The notes: generated from the sequence alone by a model not told the origin. A stretch of DNA of 64,000 nt from Bacillus sp. RO2 (GCF_012911845.1 NZ_JAAXCU010000042.1:62001-126000), one strand, 5' to 3'; counted from the first letter of the stretch, positions 55,310 through 64,000 are shown. Program-made: numbers and translations.

Positions 55310-57904
55310 ATGAACATTAATCAAATGACCACCAAGCTTCAGGAGGCCATTGTGATGGCCAAGAGTCTTGCAGAAAAGATGAATCATCAGCAAATTGAAC
55401 ATGAGCACCTTCTTCTTGCATTGCTTCAACAATATGAGGGGCTTACAGAAAGAGTCCTGCAAAAGCTGAAAGTAGACACTCAATCGCTCCAAACAGATCT
55501 CAATAAGCTGCTTAAATCAAAACCTGAAGTAAGCGGTGCAACCAGCGATGCATACATAAGCAATCAACTAAACCAGACATTCAAAAAAGGCGATGAATGG
55601 AAAACAGATTGGGAAGATGATTATCTCTCCATTGAACATATACTTCTTGCCCTATTTCATCAGAACAGCACAACCAATCAATTGAAAAAGTTAAGCAATA
55701 CCCACAATCTCGACGAAGCACGGTTAAAACAAGCCATCCAAGAAATAAGGGGGAACCAAAGAGTGACATCAAAAGAGCCAGAATCTACATACGAAGCGTT
55801 GAAAAAATACGGAAGAGATTTAATCGAAGAGGTAAAAAGCGGAAAGCTAGATCCTGTAATTGGCCGTGATCAGGAAATTCGGAGGGTTATCAGAATTCTC
55901 TCAAGAAAAACAAAGAATAACCCGGTCCTTATTGGAGAACCTGGGGTAGGAAAAACCGCAATAGTTGAAGGTCTGGCGCAGCGTATTGTAAGAAAGGACG
56001 TTCCAGATGGCCTGAAAGATAAAACAATATTCTCCTTGGACCTTAGCTCGCTCGTAGCGGGTGCTAAATACAGGGGCGAATTTGAAGAGAGATTGAAAGC
56101 TGTTCTTCAGGAAATCAAAAAGAGTGACGGACAGATTCTGCTTTTCATTGATGAGCTACACACGATAGTCGGTGCAGGCAAGACAGAGGGCTCCATGGAT
56201 GCGGGAAATATGCTCAAACCGATGCTCGCACGCGGTGAATTACACTGTATTGGTGCAACCACATTAAATGAACATAGACAATATATTGAAAAAGACCCGG
56301 CATTAGAACGTCGCTTTCAACAGGTCCTTGTCCAGGAGCCTACAGTTGAAGACACCATCTCAATCTTACGTGGACTCAAAGAACGTTTTGAAATACATCA
56401 TGGTGTTAACATACATGACCGTGCTATCGTTTCTGCGGCAGTTCTATCCAACCGATATATATCTGAACGCTTTTTACCAGACAAGGCCATTGATCTTGTG
56501 GATGAAGCATGTGCCATGATACGGACAGAGATAGATTCAATGCCATCAGAACTTGATGAAGTGACTAGAAGGGTCATGCAACTCGAAATTGAAGAGGCGG
56601 CCTTAAAGAAAGAAAAGGATCAAGCAAGCATAGAGAGGCTCACCCAACTTCAACAGGAACTAGCCAACTTAAAAGAGAGGGCTTCTGCTATGAAAGCACA
56701 GTGGCAACTGGAAAAGGATGATATCCAATTAGTAAGAGTCAAAAGGGAAGAGTTGGAAAAGTTAAAACGTGATCTGGAAACGGCTGAAAATAATTATGAT
56801 TTGAATAAGGCTGCAGAACTTAGACACGGGAAAATACCTAGCTTAGAAAAAGAACTTATGCAACTTGAAGAGAAAGCCAGACAGAAAAAAGAATCAAACC
56901 AACTTTTAAGAGAAGAAGTAACAGAAGAAGAGATAGCTGGCATTGTTGCAAAATGGACAGGTATTCCCGTTATGAAGCTTGTGGAGGGGGAAAGAGAGAA
57001 GCTATTAAAATTGGAGGAAATCCTACATGAACGGGTTGTAGGTCAGGAAGAAGCGGTTCAACTTGTGTCTGAGGCAGTGATTCGCGCAAGAGCAGGAATC
57101 AAGGATCCAAATCGTCCAATCGGCTCATTCATTTTTCTTGGTCCTACAGGGGTTGGGAAGACGGAACTTGCCAGAGCTCTTGCACAATCGCTTTTTGATA
57201 GTGAGGAACAGATTATTCGCATTGATATGTCAGAGTATATGGAAAAACATGCGGTGTCAAGGTTGATCGGCGCACCTCCAGGATATGTTGGCTATGAAGA
57301 AGGAGGGCAATTGACCGAAGCAGTCAGAAGGAAACCATATTCTGTCATACTCTTGGATGAAGTAGAGAAAGCTCACCCTGAAGTTTTCAATATCTTATTG
57401 CAAATGCTCGATGACGGAAGAATTACAGATTCTCAAGGTAAAACCGTCGATTTTAAGAATACGGTTATAATCATGACCTCCAATATAGGCTCTCCTATTT
57501 TGTTGGAACATGCAGGGGATGAGCTAACAGAAGATACGAAGGAAAAAGTTTTTCAGCAATTACGAGGCCACTTCAGACCGGAATTGTTAAATCGAATAGA
57601 TGATACCGTCATCTTTTCTCCATTGTCCAAAAATGAAATTGGATTGATTGTAGAAAAGTTAATAAAGGATTTACAAAAGCGTCTGGAGGATAAACATTTG
57701 ACATTAACCCTCTCAGATGAGGCAAAACGTTTTATTGCCGACAGTGCTTATGATCCCGTTTTTGGTGCACGACCGTTAAAAAGGTTTATCCAAAAACACA
57801 TCGAAACCCTTATTGCAAAAGAAATAATTAGAGGAAGCATCCAAGATTTTCAACAGATTATTATTGATGTAGAAGGAGGAAAACTCATCATCCGTGACAA
57901 ATAA
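55310..57904 (+). CDS. clpB: ATP-dependent chaperone ClpB
   Basis: An 864-aa AAA+ disaggregase that, with DnaK, resolves protein aggregates. An N-terminal double Clp-N repeat (residues about 1-145) precedes Walker A1 GEPGVGKT at 209-216, [10 protein letters not shown] as Walker B, a Glu/Lys-rich middle coiled coil of about 120 residues and Walker A2 GPTGVGKT at 611-618. There is no ClpP-binding loop. I start at the ATG with AAGGAG 11 nt upstream. B. subtilis lacks clpB; other Bacillus keep it near this spot. I see no GGTCAAA CtsR heptads upstream. Confidence 0.96.
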   Translation: MNINQMTTKLQEAIVMAKSLAEKMNHQQIEHEHLLLALLQQYEGLTERVLQKLKVDTQSLQTDLNKLLKSKPEVSGATSDAYISNQLNQTFKKGDEWKTDWEDDYLSIEHILLALFHQNSTTNQLKKLSNTHNLDEARLKQAIQEIRGNQRVTSKEPESTYEALKKYGRDLIEEVKSGKLDPVIGRDQEIRRVIRILSRKTKNNPVLIGEPGVGKTAIVEGLAQRIVRKDVPDGLKDKTIFSLDLSSLVAGAKYRGEFEERLKAVLQEIKKSDGQILLFIDELHTIVGAGKTEGSMDAGNMLKPMLARGELHCIGATTLNEHRQYIEKDPALERRFQQVLVQEPTVEDTISILRGLKERFEIHHGVNIHDRAIVSAAVLSNRYISERFLPDKAIDLVDEACAMIRTEIDSMPSELDEVTRRVMQLEIEEAALKKEKDQASIERLTQLQQELANLKERASAMKAQWQLEKDDIQLVRVKREELEKLKRDLETAENNYDLNKAAELRHGKIPSLEKELMQLEEKARQKKESNQLLREEVTEEEIAGIVAKWTGIPVMKLVEGEREKLLKLEEILHERVVGQEEAVQLVSEAVIRARAGIKDPNRPIGSFIFLGPTGVGKTELARALAQSLFDSEEQIIRIDMSEYMEKHAVSRLIGAPPGYVGYEEGGQLTEAVRRKPYSVILLDEVEKAHPEVFNILLQMLDDGRITDSQGKTVDFKNTVIIMTSNIGSPILLEHAGDELTEDTKEKVFQQLRGHFRPELLNRIDDTVIFSPLSKNEIGLIVEKLIKDLQKRLEDKHLTLTLSDEAKRFIADSAYDPVFGARPLKRFIQKHIETLIAKEIIRGSIQDFQQIIIDVEGGKLIIRDK

Positions 57905-57941
57905 TAATATTAGATAAGTTTAGTAATATGAGTTTTTCTAG

Positions 57942-58033
57942 CAGTTTATTGGAGCAAAAGGCGAAGAAGCAAGCGGGGGAGTAGCGACAATGTTGAGACA
58001 CTTCAGGGACGAAGCCTCTGAAACACTTATAAC
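57942..58033 (+). repeat. Dispersed element, copy 6, left part
   Basis: CAGTTTATTGGAGCAAAAGG opens it and GTTGAGACAC follows, then similarity fades. Its end sequence CAGTTTATT is the complement of the right end of copy 8 (AATAAACTG), suggesting both once bounded one element. Confidence 0.65.
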
Positions 58034-58055
58034 GTAACGTTTTTTATGATTCCTA

Positions 58056-58182
58056 GCTGGTGATTGGAGCAAAAGGCGAAGACTCCTGAGGGAGCTATCG
58101 CTATGTGGAGACCCCGCAGGCGTAGCCGAGGAGGCTCCAACAGTACCCCTAGGAAAGCGAAGCCATTTGCGGAAATCAACAG
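58056..58182 (+). repeat. Dispersed element, copy 7
   Basis: Runs from CTGGTGATTGGAGC to GCGGAAATCAACAG and is close to copy 3 throughout (GGCGAAGACTCC, GGAGACCCCGCAGG, CGAGGAGGCTCC, GGAAAGCGAAGCC). It lies between copies 6 and 8 in the clpB-yjzD gap. Confidence 0.85.
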
Positions 58183-58218
58183 CGGTGTTTAGCGAAATTC
58201 AAAAATGAAGGTCTTTTT

Positions 58219-58297
58219 CAGTGGCTTCCGCAGGGAACCGAGGAGGCTCAAGATCGCCCCGCAGAAAGCGAAGCCGTTTGCGGAAATAAACTGCGGT
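58219..58297 (+). repeat. Dispersed element, copy 8, right part
   Basis: Begins near CAGTGGCTTCCGCAGG and ends GCGGAAATAAACTG; the left half is missing. The gap 57905-58310 holds nothing but copies 6-8. Confidence 0.7.
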
Positions 58298-58310
58298 CCT
58301 TTAACCAACA

Positions 58311-58348
58311 AAAAAAGAACTTGTCTCTGGGAGCAAGTTCTTTTTTTA
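58311..58348. terminator. Bidirectional terminator between clpB and yjzD
   Basis: AAAAAGAACTTG and CAAGTTCTTTTT form a 12-bp stem flanked by poly-A and poly-T. Confidence 0.9.
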
Positions 58349-58354
58349 CAAAAA

Positions 58355-58537
58355 TTAATGCTTTTCTGCTGGTTCGTTTGGTAACGCTTCCCCGATTAGC
58401 ATAACTAATACAGAGAAAACAATTGCAATGATTGAAGCTAATACGTAGTTATATGTATCACCCTGCATGTTAGCAACAACATAAGAAACCATGTTTATAA
58501 GAAGAAGTGACCAGAAAATAGTCCAAAATGCGCGCAT
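58355..58537 (-). CDS. yjzD: YjzD family membrane protein (DUF2929)
   Basis: 60 aa starting MRAFWTIFWSLLLINMVSYV, with two membrane helices and a short charged tail PNEPAEKH. The sequence matches YjzD as I know it. Function unknown; its B. subtilis counterpart also neighbours yjzC and yjaU. GGAGGGGGAG lies 5 nt before the ATG at 58537; the longer frame would start inside that site. Confidence 0.85.
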   Translation of the reverse strand: MRAFWTIFWSLLLINMVSYVVANMQGDTYNYVLASIIAIVFSVLVMLIGEALPNEPAEKH

Positions 58538-58651
58538 TGTGACTCCCCCTCCATTCATTATTTCAAAAGCTCATTCAGAGGATATTTTACCACAAACACG
58601 ACATATAATAAATGTAAATATGTTTAACTTAGTCGAAAAAGGGGTTGTTAA

Positions 58652-58789
58652 ATGGTGAATAGTCATGAAAAATTACTTGAATTGAAATTGTTATTAGAAC
58701 AAGAGGGAAGTAATTTGACAGAGCTTGGTCAACGTACTTTGGAGAGTTTGAAAGAAGAGCTTCAATATGATGAAGTGGGAAGGGAGTAG
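58652..58789 (+). CDS. Small hypothetical protein
   Basis: A 45-aa acidic, helical frame: MVNSHEKLLELKLLLEQEGS, then NLTELGQRTLESLKEELQYD and EVGRE. I do not recognise it. Support comes from AAAAAGGGG upstream of the ATG and a terminator (GGAAGG/CCTTCC, then a T-run) starting at its stop codon. It could form an amphipathic coiled helix. Confidence 0.5.
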   Translation: MVNSHEKLLELKLLLEQEGSNLTELGQRTLESLKEELQYDEVGRE

Positions 58790-58817
58790 GTTTTAACGCC
58801 TTCCTTTTTCTTTTTTT
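58778..58817 (+). terminator. Terminator after the small 45-aa gene
   Basis: GGAAGG (58778-58783) and CCTTCC (58799-58804) followed by TTTTTCTTTTTTT. Confidence 0.6.
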
Positions 58818-58932
58818 AAAAGTATTTTTGTGATGAATTATATGGAAAAGTGGCCTTTTGACTCTGTCATAACAGAACTTTTCTACATAGCATACGATAT
58901 ATGAGTTTGTGAAGTGGGGGGAGATGAGTCGG

Positions 58933-59673
58933 ATGAGCTTAAATCAACGCTTTTTTCAAATGGGCGGTCAATGGAATGCTGTACATGTGCCTGAAAAACC
59001 GAATGGTTTCGGCTGTCTAATCATTGGAGATACCAACCATTTCGTCGATGAACATAATAGCCTGTGGTTACAGCATATCGGGCGAAATAAAATTGTTGAA
59101 GAAATATTGAAATGTGGATATACGTTGTTTTATTCCAATCTTTATGGGGCTCATTGGGGCAGCGGCCAATCTGTTCTAATGGCTAAACAACTTTATCATA
59201 TCATCATGAAACAGGAAATCTTGAATGATAAAATTCATATCATTGCAGAAGGGATGGGTGCGTTGACAGCCATGCAATTAATGGAAGAGTTAAAAGAAAA
59301 GATTCGTTCTGTTGCATTCATTAATCCTTGCATGGATATAAAAGCACAACTTGCACAAGAAAAGGATCGAAAGTTCTTCTATAAAAAAGTTAAAAATGAA
59401 ATTGCAAAAGCATATAATGTGCCGGTTAAGGAATTAGAAGAATATCAGAACCTTCCAGACCTTTGGCAGTTTCAACAATGTTCAATACCAGTGAAGATCT
59501 GGCAGACCACTACCAATTTTACATTTGATCCAAACCTACATTGCAAGAAATATGAGGAGTTGCGGTCAAAAAATCAATCACCTGTCACAGTTGCCTATCA
59601 TTTGGTGGAAAAACGCTATTCATACGGTCCATCCATATGCCAGTTCTTTAAAAAATATGAACAAGAATTATAA
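58933..59673 (+). CDS. yjaU: Alpha/beta hydrolase-like protein (YjaU)
   Basis: 246 aa in the position of B. subtilis yjaU. It reads as an alpha/beta-hydrolase fold (GFGCLIIGDTNHF, YTLFYSNLYGAHWG), but the nucleophile elbow is IIAEGMGALTA, with Gly where the catalytic Ser of GxSxG would be. It may therefore be non-catalytic. I start at the third possible codon, ATG 58933, 9 nt after GGGGGGAG. An inverted repeat AGTCCCA...TGGGACT (about 59677-59707) follows. Confidence 0.75.
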   Translation: MSLNQRFFQMGGQWNAVHVPEKPNGFGCLIIGDTNHFVDEHNSLWLQHIGRNKIVEEILKCGYTLFYSNLYGAHWGSGQSVLMAKQLYHIIMKQEILNDKIHIIAEGMGALTAMQLMEELKEKIRSVAFINPCMDIKAQLAQEKDRKFFYKKVKNEIAKAYNVPVKELEEYQNLPDLWQFQQCSIPVKIWQTTTNFTFDPNLHCKKYEELRSKNQSPVTVAYHLVEKRYSYGPSICQFFKKYEQEL

Positions 59674-59764
59674 AAAGTCCCATTCCGCCCTCATGGAATT
59701 GGGACTATAATTTTGTTTTCATGCATATGGATACAATATCAATGAAGATAGGTGGTATATAAAA

Positions 59765-60535
59765 ATGATGAAAAATGCAGTGGTCATTGGAGCCACCACA
59801 CAAGTTGGTTTCGCACTTTGCCAATATTTAATTAATAAAGAAGTAGAAGTGACGGGGCTGGTATGGTCAGAGAAACTGGATGAGAAATCAGAAGAGATGC
59901 TAATGGAAATTGGACGTAACGCTTTCTTTCGTTATCAATCCAAACGGTCTTCTACTGAAAGCATAGATGCTGTATTTTATTGTTTAGACGATGTAGATAA
60001 ATTGGGAGATAAAGAACAAGTTTTCTATGATGAATTAGCAGAAAATGCGAATAAGCTTGTATTTATCTCTTCGTATCGCAAGATGTCATGGAATGGTGAA
60101 TATAGAAAACAAATAATGAAAAAGTTATCAGCCAGTTCCGATCCATCTTGTTACGTGATATATTTGCCTATGGTGTATGGCCCATGGCAGCAAGAAGAGG
60201 AACCGGTTCATAAAAGGTTATTAGAGCAATTAGAACAAAAAGAATCGGAACCGATAGCAATCAAAGAAAATGATGTATTGTTTGTGGAAGATGTCGCAGA
60301 AGCTATCTATACTTTCCTAAACCGCCATGAACGAGTGACTGAGGTCCTTTTTCAGAATGATAATCCAAAGGCGATGGAAGAATTAATAAAAGAGTTAAAT
60401 TTAACTTTCTTAACTTCCGTTGAACCGGAGGAAACAAAAAAGCTAAAAAAGTACAAAGTGCCACAACGCCTTACAATAAAAGAAGGCATTCAAGCACAAA
60501 AAGATCAGATGTATTATAAATTAAAGATAGATTAG
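59765..60535 (+). CDS. yjaV: NAD(P)-dependent epimerase-like protein (YjaV)
   Basis: 256 aa with an N-terminal Rossmann strand AVVIGATTQVGFALCQYL and the SDR/epimerase-like YLPMVYGPWQ and LFVEDVAEAIYTFL. The classical YxxxK catalytic pair is not obvious (SSYRKMSW occupies the place). In B. subtilis yjaV precedes med and comZ as here. AGGTGG precedes the two adjacent ATG codons. Substrate unknown. Confidence 0.8.
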   Translation: MMKNAVVIGATTQVGFALCQYLINKEVEVTGLVWSEKLDEKSEEMLMEIGRNAFFRYQSKRSSTESIDAVFYCLDDVDKLGDKEQVFYDELAENANKLVFISSYRKMSWNGEYRKQIMKKLSASSDPSCYVIYLPMVYGPWQQEEEPVHKRLLEQLEQKESEPIAIKENDVLFVEDVAEAIYTFLNRHERVTEVLFQNDNPKAMEELIKELNLTFLTSVEPEETKKLKKYKVPQRLTIKEGIQAQKDQMYYKLKID

Positions 60536-60675
60536 TAGAGAGTTGCCCCTCTATTCCAAGCATTTTAACAGAATATTAACTTTTCCTTTATAGACAAAGC
60601 ATGTACAATATAAAAGGAAGATTAAAAACAGAAACAGAGGGGCAATCCTTTAAGGCACTAGGGGGTGGTACTTAC

Positions 60676-61629
60676 ATGAAAAAATCATTAATGGTAGTCA
60701 TACTATTCATTCTTTTATTAACTGCATGTGGACAAACTACTCCTGAAAGTGGAGATCAGAAGGTTGGCTTGTTGGTCCCTGAAACGATAAGTGATCAAGT
60801 ATGGGGAACAAAAGGCTATAAAGGGCTATTGCGGATTCAATCGGAATATGACCTAGATGTTTATTATAAAGAAGGCATACATACTGATATAGCTATTAAA
60901 GAAGCAGTGAAAGAGTATCATAAAGAGGGTGTTACCTTGGTATTTGGGCATGGCAGTGAATATGCACAAACATTCGATGCTATTTCTTCTGATTATCCAG
61001 AAATTCATTTTGTATGTTTCAATTCCCAAGTCCGAGGTGACAATGTAACTAGCTTAAATTTTGAAGCAAATGCAATGGGCTTTTTTGGTGGCATGGTAGC
61101 TGGTCATATGACGGAAACCAATACGATTGGAATTATCGCTGCATTTGAATGGCAACCTGAAGTGGATGGTTTCTTTGAAGGCGTTTTACATGAAAACCCT
61201 GATGCTAGGGTTTTGATAAAGTACACGCAAGACTGGAATGATCCTGATAAGGCATTGGAAATGCTTGATAACATGATCGAGCAAGAGGTGGATGTTGTTT
61301 ATCCCGCGGGTGATGGATTTAACGTGCCTGTCATCAATAGTCTTAAGGAACAGGGGCTATATGCGGTTGGTTTTGTATCAGATCAATCAGACTTAGGGGA
61401 GAATACTGTTCTCACCAGTACCATTCAGCATGTCCCTGCCTTGTATGAATTGGTGGCAAGTCGTTTCTTTGCAGGGGAATTAGAATCTGGCAACCTATCC
61501 TTTGATTTTAAAGATGATGTTATATCCCTTGGGGCATTCAGTCCACTAGTTAGCAAGGAATACCAGGCTAGCATTAATCAACAAATAGAGGATTATAAAA
61601 CTTCCGGCTTATTGCCAAACGAAAAATAG
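60676..61629 (+). CDS. med: Med, BMP-type lipoprotein, positive regulator of comK
   Basis: 317 aa, the length I know for Med. A lipoprotein signal MKKSLMVVILFILLLTA ends at Cys18, followed by a periplasmic-binding domain of the BMP/PnrA type (VGLLVPETISDQVWGTKGYK, FGHGSEYAQTF, NVPVINSLKEQGL). Med raises ComK levels in B. subtilis. BMP proteins usually bind nucleosides, so ligand sensing is possible. Start at 60676 with GGGGGTGG upstream; the longer frame lacks a site. Confidence 0.9.
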   Translation: MKKSLMVVILFILLLTACGQTTPESGDQKVGLLVPETISDQVWGTKGYKGLLRIQSEYDLDVYYKEGIHTDIAIKEAVKEYHKEGVTLVFGHGSEYAQTFDAISSDYPEIHFVCFNSQVRGDNVTSLNFEANAMGFFGGMVAGHMTETNTIGIIAAFEWQPEVDGFFEGVLHENPDARVLIKYTQDWNDPDKALEMLDNMIEQEVDVVYPAGDGFNVPVINSLKEQGLYAVGFVSDQSDLGENTVLTSTIQHVPALYELVASRFFAGELESGNLSFDFKDDVISLGAFSPLVSKEYQASINQQIEDYKTSGLLPNEK

Positions 61630-61644
61630 AAAGTAGGTACAAAA

Positions 61645-61833
61645 ATGGAACAAGATAGAACGATGCAATATATGGCCATTGCCATGAAATATTTACCAGA
61701 AGCAAAACAGATGCTTGACGAAACAGGATTGGAGTTAGAGCCTCAACATATCCAACCACTTGTGTCTTTACTGACAAAAGTGATGGATGAAGCATACGAG
61801 CTTGGAAAACAAAATGCGTTAGACATAGAATAA
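61645..61833 (+). CDS. comZ: ComG operon inhibitor ComZ
   Basis: 62 aa with the ComZ sequence YMAIAMKYLPEAKQMLDETG and VMDEAYELGKQNA, including leucine-zipper-like spacing. ComZ lowers comG expression, while Med upstream raises ComK, so the pair tunes competence. It begins 15 bp after med in the same transcript and ends at a strong terminator. Confidence 0.9.
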   Translation: MEQDRTMQYMAIAMKYLPEAKQMLDETGLELEPQHIQPLVSLLTKVMDEAYELGKQNALDIE

Positions 61834-61840
61834 TAAGAAG

Positions 61841-61873
61841 GACTATCCAGACAAAGTGCTGGATAGTCTTTTT
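61841..61873 (+). terminator. Terminator after comZ
   Basis: AAGGACTATCCA and TGGATAGTCTTTTTT form an 11-bp stem with six T. Confidence 0.9.
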
Positions 61874-61880
61874 TAGCTCT

Positions 61881-62123
61881 TTATTTCTTGAAGTATTTTA
61901 AAATTGGAGAAAATTCCTTTATCATCGGCTTCAGTTTATTGACGGATTCCATAATAGAGTCAACCTGCCCGATAAGTGCGTAATAATCTTCTCCAACCTT
62001 TTTATCAGAAGTACTTTCCGTATTTTCTTCCGTGTTTTGTCTTCTAGGCGGACCACCAAACATCATTCTCGTAAAAGGATCTACATCGATTTCGGTTTCC
62101 ACCTTCTTTTGTTCATCACTCAT
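61881..62123 (-). CDS. yjzB: YjzB-like small protein
   Basis: 80 aa, acidic, with DPFTRMMFGGPPRR and a C-terminal amphipathic helix (YYALIGQVDSIMESVNKLKP). The place between comZ and fabH is that of yjzB in B. subtilis, which is my main reason for the name. AGGTGAAAATC precedes the ATG at 62123. Function unknown. Confidence 0.65.
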   Translation of the reverse strand: MSDEQKKVETEIDVDPFTRMMFGGPPRRQNTEENTESTSDKKVGEDYYALIGQVDSIMESVNKLKPMIKEFSPILKYFKK

Positions 62124-62243
62124 GATTTTCACCTCACCTATACAGCATTTATCCCCCTTTGAAACTATAGTATGCTGTCTACTTTATTTGGGATAGGCAT
62201 TTGTCCAAAAGCTTTAAGCAGGATGAAAATGGGCATTTATATG

Positions 62244-62272
62244 TTGTCAATCACGTTATAATGAGTTAGAAT
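62244..62272 (+). promoter_or_regulatory. SigA promoter of fabH-fabF
   Basis: TTGTCA (62244-62249) and TAGAAT (62267-62272) are exactly 17 bp apart, each one mismatch from consensus. The start of transcription would be near 62279, giving a leader of about 200 nt. Confidence 0.65.
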
Positions 62273-62289
62273 TAGTACCAAGTCATAAT
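62271..62289. promoter_or_regulatory. Candidate FapR operator upstream of fabH
   Basis: ATTAGTACCAAGTCATAAT agrees with ATTAGTACCTGRTACTAAT at 15 of 19 positions and overlaps the -10 and start point, the usual place for FapR sites. FapR represses fatty-acid genes until malonyl-CoA releases it. Confidence 0.65.
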
Positions 62290-62313
62290 AATTGATATTA
62301 AAAAAGTTTCTAG

Positions 62314-62421
62314 ATGTTGGTTGGAGCAAAAGACGTAGACTCCTGTGGGAGAGTAGCGGCAATGTTGAGACCCCCACAAGCTTGCCGAGGAGGCTCAAGG
62401 TCGCCCCGCGGAAAGCAACAG
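62314..62421 (+). repeat. Dispersed element, copy 9, in the fabH leader
   Basis: A shortened copy from ATGTTGGTTGGAGCAAAAG to GCGGAAAGCAACAGCGG, with GTAGACTCCTGTGGG, GTTGAGACCC and CGAGGAGGCTCAAGG blocks shared with copy 3. It lies between the fabH promoter and the start codon. Confidence 0.82.
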
Positions 62422-62478
62422 CGGTATGTAAAGAACTTTATGTTTAAAAGTCCAATAAGAGAGTTAGGTGTTATATCG

Positions 62479-63411
62479 GTGAATGCAGGGATACTAGGAA
62501 TCGGAAGATATGTACCTGAAAAAATATTAACCAATGCAGAATTGGAGCAAATGGTTGACACAACAGATGAATGGATAAAAACAAGAACAGGCATAGAAGA
62601 ACGAAGAATTGCATCAGAAGACGTAGATACATCACATATGGCATATTTTGCGGCAGAAAAAGCATTAAAGAATGCAGGAATTACGGCAGAAGAGCTGGAT
62701 ATGATCATCGTTGCTACCGTAACGCCTGATAACCCCTTCCCAAGTGTTGCTTGCATGATTCAAGAGCGCCTTGGTGCCAAAAAGGCATGCGCTTTCGATA
62801 TGAGTGCAGCATGCGCCGGATTTATGTATGGGATTATCACAGCAAAACAATTTGTTGAAGCAGGAACATATAAGCATGTTCTAGTAGTAGGTGTAGAGAA
62901 ACTGTCCAAGATTGTGGACTGGGAAGACCGCAACACAGCAGTCCTATTTGGTGACGGAGCAGGTGCTACAATAATTGGTCCGGTTTCTGAAGGTAGAGGA
63001 ATCCTATCTTTCGAACTTGGAGCAGACGGCACAGGAGCGAAACATTTATATCAGGATGAAACCATTGTAATGAATGGCCGCGAAGTATTTAAATTTGCGG
63101 TTCGCCAAATGGGTGAATCAGCTGTGAATGTATTAGAAAAAGCCGGCTTATCAAAAGAGGATGTAGATTTCCTTATTCCTCATCAGGCAAACATTCGAAT
63201 AATGGAAGCGGCAAGGGAAAGGCTAGGGCTCCCTCTAGAAAAGATGTCGATGACCGTTCAGAAATACGGAAACACATCGGCTGCATCTATTCCGATCTCC
63301 ATAGTGGAGGAAATAGAAAAAGGAAATATACATGACGATGATTTAGTAGTTATGGTAGGATTTGGTGGAGGTTTAACATGGGGAGCAATCGCCATCAGAT
63401 GGGGAAGATAA
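62479..63411 (+). CDS. fabH: Beta-ketoacyl-ACP synthase III FabH (FabHA)
   Basis: A 310-aa KAS III that condenses an acyl-CoA primer with malonyl-ACP to start fatty-acid synthesis. The catalytic set is visible: Cys112 in [10 protein letters not shown], His235 in [10 protein letters not shown] and Asn265 in YGNTSAAS. The first residues [14 protein letters not shown] follow a GTG start with AGGTG 8 nt upstream. An open frame runs back to 62314, but its first 55 codons translate the dispersed repeat and are rejected. The arrangement fabHA-fabF matches B. subtilis. Confidence 0.94.
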   Translation: MNAGILGIGRYVPEKILTNAELEQMVDTTDEWIKTRTGIEERRIASEDVDTSHMAYFAAEKALKNAGITAEELDMIIVATVTPDNPFPSVACMIQERLGAKKACAFDMSAACAGFMYGIITAKQFVEAGTYKHVLVVGVEKLSKIVDWEDRNTAVLFGDGAGATIIGPVSEGRGILSFELGADGTGAKHLYQDETIVMNGREVFKFAVRQMGESAVNVLEKAGLSKEDVDFLIPHQANIRIMEAARERLGLPLEKMSMTVQKYGNTSAASIPISIVEEIEKGNIHDDDLVVMVGFGGGLTWGAIAIRWGR

Positions 63412-63450
63412 TAAATATTAATTGGATATAACGCTGGAAGGAGCAAGAAA

Positions 63451-64000
63451 ATGATGCAAATGCCTAAAAAAAGAGTAGTAGTAACTGGTCTTGGAGCGGT
63501 GACTCCGATCGGTTTAAATGTAAATGAGGCGTGGGAAAATGCCATCAACGGAGTTTCTGGCGTTGGCCCCCTTACTAGAGTAGACAGTGAAAAATTCCCG
63601 GCAAAAGTTGCTGCAGAAATCACCAATTTTAATGCAGAAGATTTTATGGATAAAAAAGAAGCGAGAAGAATGGATCGATTTACTCAATACGCAATCGCAG
63701 CTTCATTTATGGCTGTGAAAGATGCTAATCTAGACATTACAGATGAAATAGCTCCTAGAGTAGGTGTTTGGGTAGGTTCTGGAATTGGCGGAATGGAAAC
63801 CTTTGAACAACAATACAAAACCTTCCTAGAAAAAGGAGCGCGTCGTGTTAGCCCGTTTTTCGTACCAATGATGATTCCTGATATGGCTACAGGTCAAATC
63901 AGTATCGCACTTGGAGCAAAAGGTGTGAACTCTTGTACCGTAACTGCTTGTGCAACAGGTACAAACTCCATTGGAGATGCATTTAAAGTTATCCAGCGCG
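63451..64000 (+). CDS. fabF: Beta-ketoacyl-ACP synthase II FabF, N-terminal part (cut by window edge)
   Basis: The first 183 codons of the elongation enzyme. [20 protein letters not shown] opens it, and the active-site cysteine sits in TACATGTNS at residue 167. Other family blocks are [14 protein letters not shown] and [21 protein letters not shown] lies 8 nt before the ATG, and the gene starts 39 bp after fabH, so FapR control should cover both. The C-terminal His residues lie beyond the window. Confidence 0.95.
   Translation, partial: MMQMPKKRVVVTGLGAVTPIGLNVNEAWENAINGVSGVGPLTRVDSEKFPAKVAAEITNFNAEDFMDKKEARRMDRFTQYAIAASFMAVKDANLDITDEIAPRVGVWVGSGIGGMETFEQQYKTFLEKGARRVSPFFVPMMIPDMATGQISIALGAKGVNSCTVTACATGTNSIGDAFKVIQR

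Noticed and set aside
62314-62478. N-terminal extension of FabH by 55 residues.
   Set aside because: The extension is the translation of a dispersed repeat. FabH proteins begin at the [10 protein letters not shown] block, which a GTG at 62479 provides.

Overview
The window looks like a chromosome segment of a pigmented, spore-forming member of the Bacillaceae. It has AT-rich DNA, strong GGAGG-type ribosome binding sites, sporulation and germination genes (gerP operon, a Spo0E-like phosphatase, sporulation-type asnO) and competence genes (med, comZ). The gene order tracks Bacillus subtilis from the addBA region to the fabHA-fabF region, but large parts of the B. subtilis interval are missing or replaced. 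I cannot name the species.

Layout. (1) 1-691: end of an MFS transporter gene that runs off the left edge. (2) 0.85-13.2 kb: addB-addA, sbcD-sbcC and the HNH protein yisB, a rightward block for DNA ends and recombination. (3) 13.3-15.5 kb: leftward six-gene gerPA-PF operon behind a near-ideal SigK promoter. (4) 15.7-23.4 kb: DUF418 membrane protein, yisI (Spo0E-like), yisK, rocD, yisL, yisN and asnO. (5) 23.7-32.0 kb: a C30 carotenoid cluster built as two facing operons, desaturase-crtN-crtM rightward and cruF-acyltransferase-glycosyltransferase-crtP leftward. It sits where B. subtilis has yisP. (6) 32.2-36.6 kb: amt/glnK ammonium uptake, then yisQ (MATE) and yisR (AraC). (7) 37.1-45.6 kb: a maltodextrin regulon with cytoplasmic neopullulanase, a binding-protein/two-permease ABC importer without ATPase, a membrane-anchored secreted alpha-amylase and the LacI-type regulator, with CcpA and LacI-type operators in the divergent promoter region. 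(8) 46-54.8 kb: SDR, GNAT, yajQ, cvfB, DegV, YitT, YitU, YitV, YitW and small proteins. (9) 54.9-64 kb: yjzC, clpB, yjzD, yjaU, yjaV, med, comZ, yjzB, then fabH and fabF (cut by the right edge) behind a FapR-type operator.

The most unusual content is non-coding. Three intergenic tandem arrays (about 20.0-20.6, 36.6-37.0 and 49.2-49.5 kb) all have a 52-bp period and the same unit plan: a 15-nt inverted repeat, then a GCCCGA box. Their stem sequences differ but remain self-complementary. Two further arrays (45.7-45.9 and 55.1-55.3 kb) have a 21-bp period. A separate family of dispersed elements of about 80-140 bp with CTGTTGATT-type terminal inverted repeats occurs about nine times, including inside the 5' leader of fabH. 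Four of the five arrays and most dispersed elements lie between convergent genes.

Functionally the window combines DNA-break repair, spore coat permeability and germination, membrane pigment and fatty-acid synthesis, nitrogen uptake and starch use. All gene calls come from reading the sequence and remembered family features; no searches were run.
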